Shown here: positions 6,109 through 7,351 of the stretch, piece after piece
Layout: every line of letters begins with the position of its first letter
Position numbering within the stretch: the stretch's first letter is position 1
NCBI GenBank assembly: GCA_050115555.1
Contig: JASFQI010000248.1
Location: forward strand, 1-7,351
DNA length: 7,351 nucleotides
DNA from: JASFQI01 sp050115555
GTDB taxonomy: Bacteria > Desulfobacterota > DSM-4660 > Desulfatiglandales > HGW-15
Direction of reading: 5' to 3'
The notes under the pieces: generated by a model
Told to the model about the DNA's origin: nothing
Databases searched by the model: none
The model's input: the letters and a program-made list of their open reading frames with translations, nothing else
Translations under genes and position numbers: made by a program

Positions 6109-7023
6109 ATGCAAGTGGCAATGCTCGGCCTGGGACGAATGGGGATGAACATGGCAAGGCGTCTTCTCGAGAAAGGGCACAGGGTGGTGGCCTACAACCG
6201 AACGACCCGAAAGACCGAGGATCTGGCGCGACAAGGGGCGGTGGCCGCTCATGCCCTGGAGGACCTGGCGGATCTCCTGGATGCACCCCGTGCGGTGTGG
6301 ATGATGCTCCCTGCCGGTTCTGCAGTGGATGAGCATCTGGAAAGACTCCAGGGGATTCTCTCTCCGGGAGACATCCTTGTTGACGGGGGAAACAGCTTTT
6401 ACAAGGACAGCCTGCGACGGGCCTATGTGGCGGAAGCGGCGGGGCTCCTTTACGTGGATGCAGGGGTCAGTGGAGGCATCTGGGGCAGGAGCGAGGGGTA
6501 CTGCCTGATGCTTGGGGGGCCCCAGGAGGCGTTCCATCGACTGGAGCCCCTGTTTCGATCCCTGGCCCCCGAGGAAGGATTCATCCACTGCGGTGAAAGC
6601 GGGGCAGGGCACTTCGTCAAGATGATCCACAACGGCATGGAGTATGCCATGATGCAATCCTATGCAGAGGGCTTCGAACTCATGGAGGCCTCCTCCTATG
6701 CAAAGGACCTGGATTACGGTCGGCTCAGTCACGTCTGGAACCGCGGAAGCGTGATTCGTTCCTGGCTGCTCGAGCTTCTCGAACGAGCCTTTTCTGAGGA
6801 CCCGGATCTGTCGAACATTCAGGGATATGTGGAGGAGTCGGGTGAAGGGCGCTGGTGCGTCCACCATGCCGTGGAGGCCGGGGTGTCGTCCCCTGTGATC
6901 GCCCTGTCTCTCTTTGAACGGTACCGCTCCAGGCAGGAGAACACGTTCTCCAACCGGATTGTGGCGGCGCTTCGAAAGGAGTTTGGCGGGCACGAGGTGA
7001 AAAAGGCGGGAGTAAAAGACTGA
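6109..7023 (+). CDS. gnd: 6-phosphogluconate dehydrogenase, decarboxylating, short (about 300-residue) type
   Basis: A 304-residue enzyme that oxidatively decarboxylates 6-phosphogluconate to ribulose 5-phosphate. The N-terminal Rossmann fold starts at once with MLGLGRMGMNMA (glycines 7, 9 and 12). VDGGNSFYKD (about 91-100), GVSGG (119-123) and GAGHFVKMIHNGMEYAMMQ (about 165-183) are the substrate and catalytic motifs, with Lys171, Asn175 and Glu178 in the expected places. The length fits the short GndA/YqeC-like family, not the 470-residue classical form. After the second strand the sequence reads YNRTTRKTED (Asn30-Arg31-Thr32). This is the Asn-Arg-Ser/Thr pattern of NADP-dependent enzymes; many short-type relatives have an acidic residue for NAD. 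ATG 6109 is preferred over GTG 6082 because GGGAGG (6097-6102) precedes it by six bases and the fold begins there. Its stop overlaps the start of the lactonase gene by one base, giving a pentose phosphate operon. Confidence 0.94.
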   Translation: MQVAMLGLGRMGMNMARRLLEKGHRVVAYNRTTRKTEDLARQGAVAAHALEDLADLLDAPRAVWMMLPAGSAVDEHLERLQGILSPGDILVDGGNSFYKDSLRRAYVAEAAGLLYVDAGVSGGIWGRSEGYCLMLGGPQEAFHRLEPLFRSLAPEEGFIHCGESGAGHFVKMIHNGMEYAMMQSYAEGFELMEASSYAKDLDYGRLSHVWNRGSVIRSWLLELLERAFSEDPDLSNIQGYVEESGEGRWCVHHAVEAGVSSPVIALSLFERYRSRQENTFSNRIVAALRKEFGGHEVKKAGVKD

Positions 7024-7351
7024 TGGGCACCTCGGTGTTCGGGTGGATCGAGGCAAGGGGCTCGGATGTGAAATCGAGACCGCACATCATGATCGTTGAA
7101 ACGGCGACGGAACTGGCCGAGAGGGCGGGGCGTGTCTTTCTCGAGGCCGCCAGGGAGGCGGTAGCGGTGAGGGACTGTTTTCTGGCGGGCCTAGCCGGTG
7201 GAACCACGCCGCGCGGGATGCATCGGATCCTGGGCCGGGATCCCCTGCGATCGAAGATCCCCTGGCAAGCCACCCACCTCTACTGGGGAGACGAGCGGTG
7301 CGTCCCGGTCCATAGCCCGAAAAGCAACTACGGCCTCGCTCGGGAGGATCT
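7023..7351 (+). CDS. pgl: 6-phosphogluconolactonase, 3'-truncated by the window end
   Basis: The first 109 residues of an enzyme hydrolysing 6-phosphogluconolactone to 6-phosphogluconate, the step before the upstream dehydrogenase. Recognisable motifs are LAGGTTPRGMH, the sugar-phosphate loop (usually SGGSTP, here Ala-Gly-Gly-Thr-Thr-Pro), and YWGDERCVP followed by SNYGLARE. These are the hallmarks of the Pgl/DevB/SOL branch of the glucosamine-6-phosphate isomerase superfamily; the WGDER and SNY pair favours the lactonase over NagB. The ATG overlaps the dehydrogenase stop (TGATG), so translation is probably coupled. A second in-frame ATG at 7089 is closer to the conserved domain and could be the true start, since the first 22 residues are not obviously conserved. 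About half the protein is missing at the right edge. A glucose-6-phosphate dehydrogenase gene (zwf) may lie nearby. Confidence 0.9.
   Translation, partial: MGTSVFGWIEARGSDVKSRPHIMIVETATELAERAGRVFLEAAREAVAVRDCFLAGLAGGTTPRGMHRILGRDPLRSKIPWQATHLYWGDERCVPVHSPKSNYGLARED

Noticed and set aside
6063..6332. An 89-codon + strand frame starting at GTG 6063 after a strong Shine-Dalgarno
   Set aside because: Most of it overlaps the dehydrogenase gene out of frame, and the product is low-complexity Gly/Pro/Arg. The ribosome-binding site itself is recorded as a finding.
5887..7056. A 389-codon minus-strand open frame antisense to the 6-phosphogluconate dehydrogenase
   Set aside because: The + strand carries a full, motif-perfect enzyme. 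The antisense translation is rich in His, Pro and Arg without a fold signature.

Overview
The window is 7.35 kb of GC-rich bacterial DNA. All ten supported genes lie on the + strand and are tightly packed. The first and last genes run off the edges. Gene content points to an anaerobic fatty- or acyl-CoA-metabolising bacterium, most plausibly a Desulfobacterota (Deltaproteobacteria) sulfate reducer or syntroph. That content is a two-subunit B12-dependent acyl-CoA mutase with its G-protein chaperone, a short-chain acyl-CoA dehydrogenase and an XRE-cupin regulator. The taxonomic guess comes from gene style only; no rRNA or marker gene is present.

Region 1 (1-2786) is a mutase operon. It holds the C-terminal two thirds of a coenzyme B12-dependent acyl-CoA mutase large subunit, a separate 136-residue cobalamin-binding subunit, the MeaB/ArgK-type GTPase that loads and protects such mutases, and a small two-helix membrane protein of unknown role whose start overlaps the meaB stop. 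Homology alone would give the name methylmalonyl-CoA mutase. However, the position that is Arg207 in the Propionibacterium enzyme (it binds the substrate carboxylate) is Gln here, as in isobutyryl-CoA and 2-hydroxyisobutyryl-CoA mutases. I therefore favour a mutase acting on a non-carboxylated acyl-CoA.

Region 2 (2787-4633) has a short AT-richer intergenic stretch with short direct repeats, an XRE-HTH/cupin regulator and a short-chain acyl-CoA dehydrogenase. If the mutase interconverts isobutyryl-CoA and butyryl-CoA, the dehydrogenase would take the next step (butyryl-CoA to crotonyl-CoA), and the regulator is well placed to control the set. This linkage is inference.

Region 3 (4649-5996) encodes an RNA m5C methyltransferase of the RsmB/RsmF (NOL1/NOP2/Sun) family with both catalytic cysteines. 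A long overlap follows, then an ORF that looks like the C-terminal PUA-like domain normally fused to RsmF-type enzymes: a natural split gene or a frameshift.

Region 4 (5997-7351) starts with a probable rho-independent terminator. It continues with a short-type 6-phosphogluconate dehydrogenase and, overlapping by one base, a 6-phosphogluconolactonase cut by the window end. This is an oxidative pentose phosphate module. No tRNA, rRNA, CRISPR array, insertion sequence or phage gene was seen, and no intergenic stretch exceeds about 115 bases. I do not see a wholly new system. The points most worth checking are the Gln substitution in the mutase, the split methyltransferase and the unknown membrane protein in the mutase operon.
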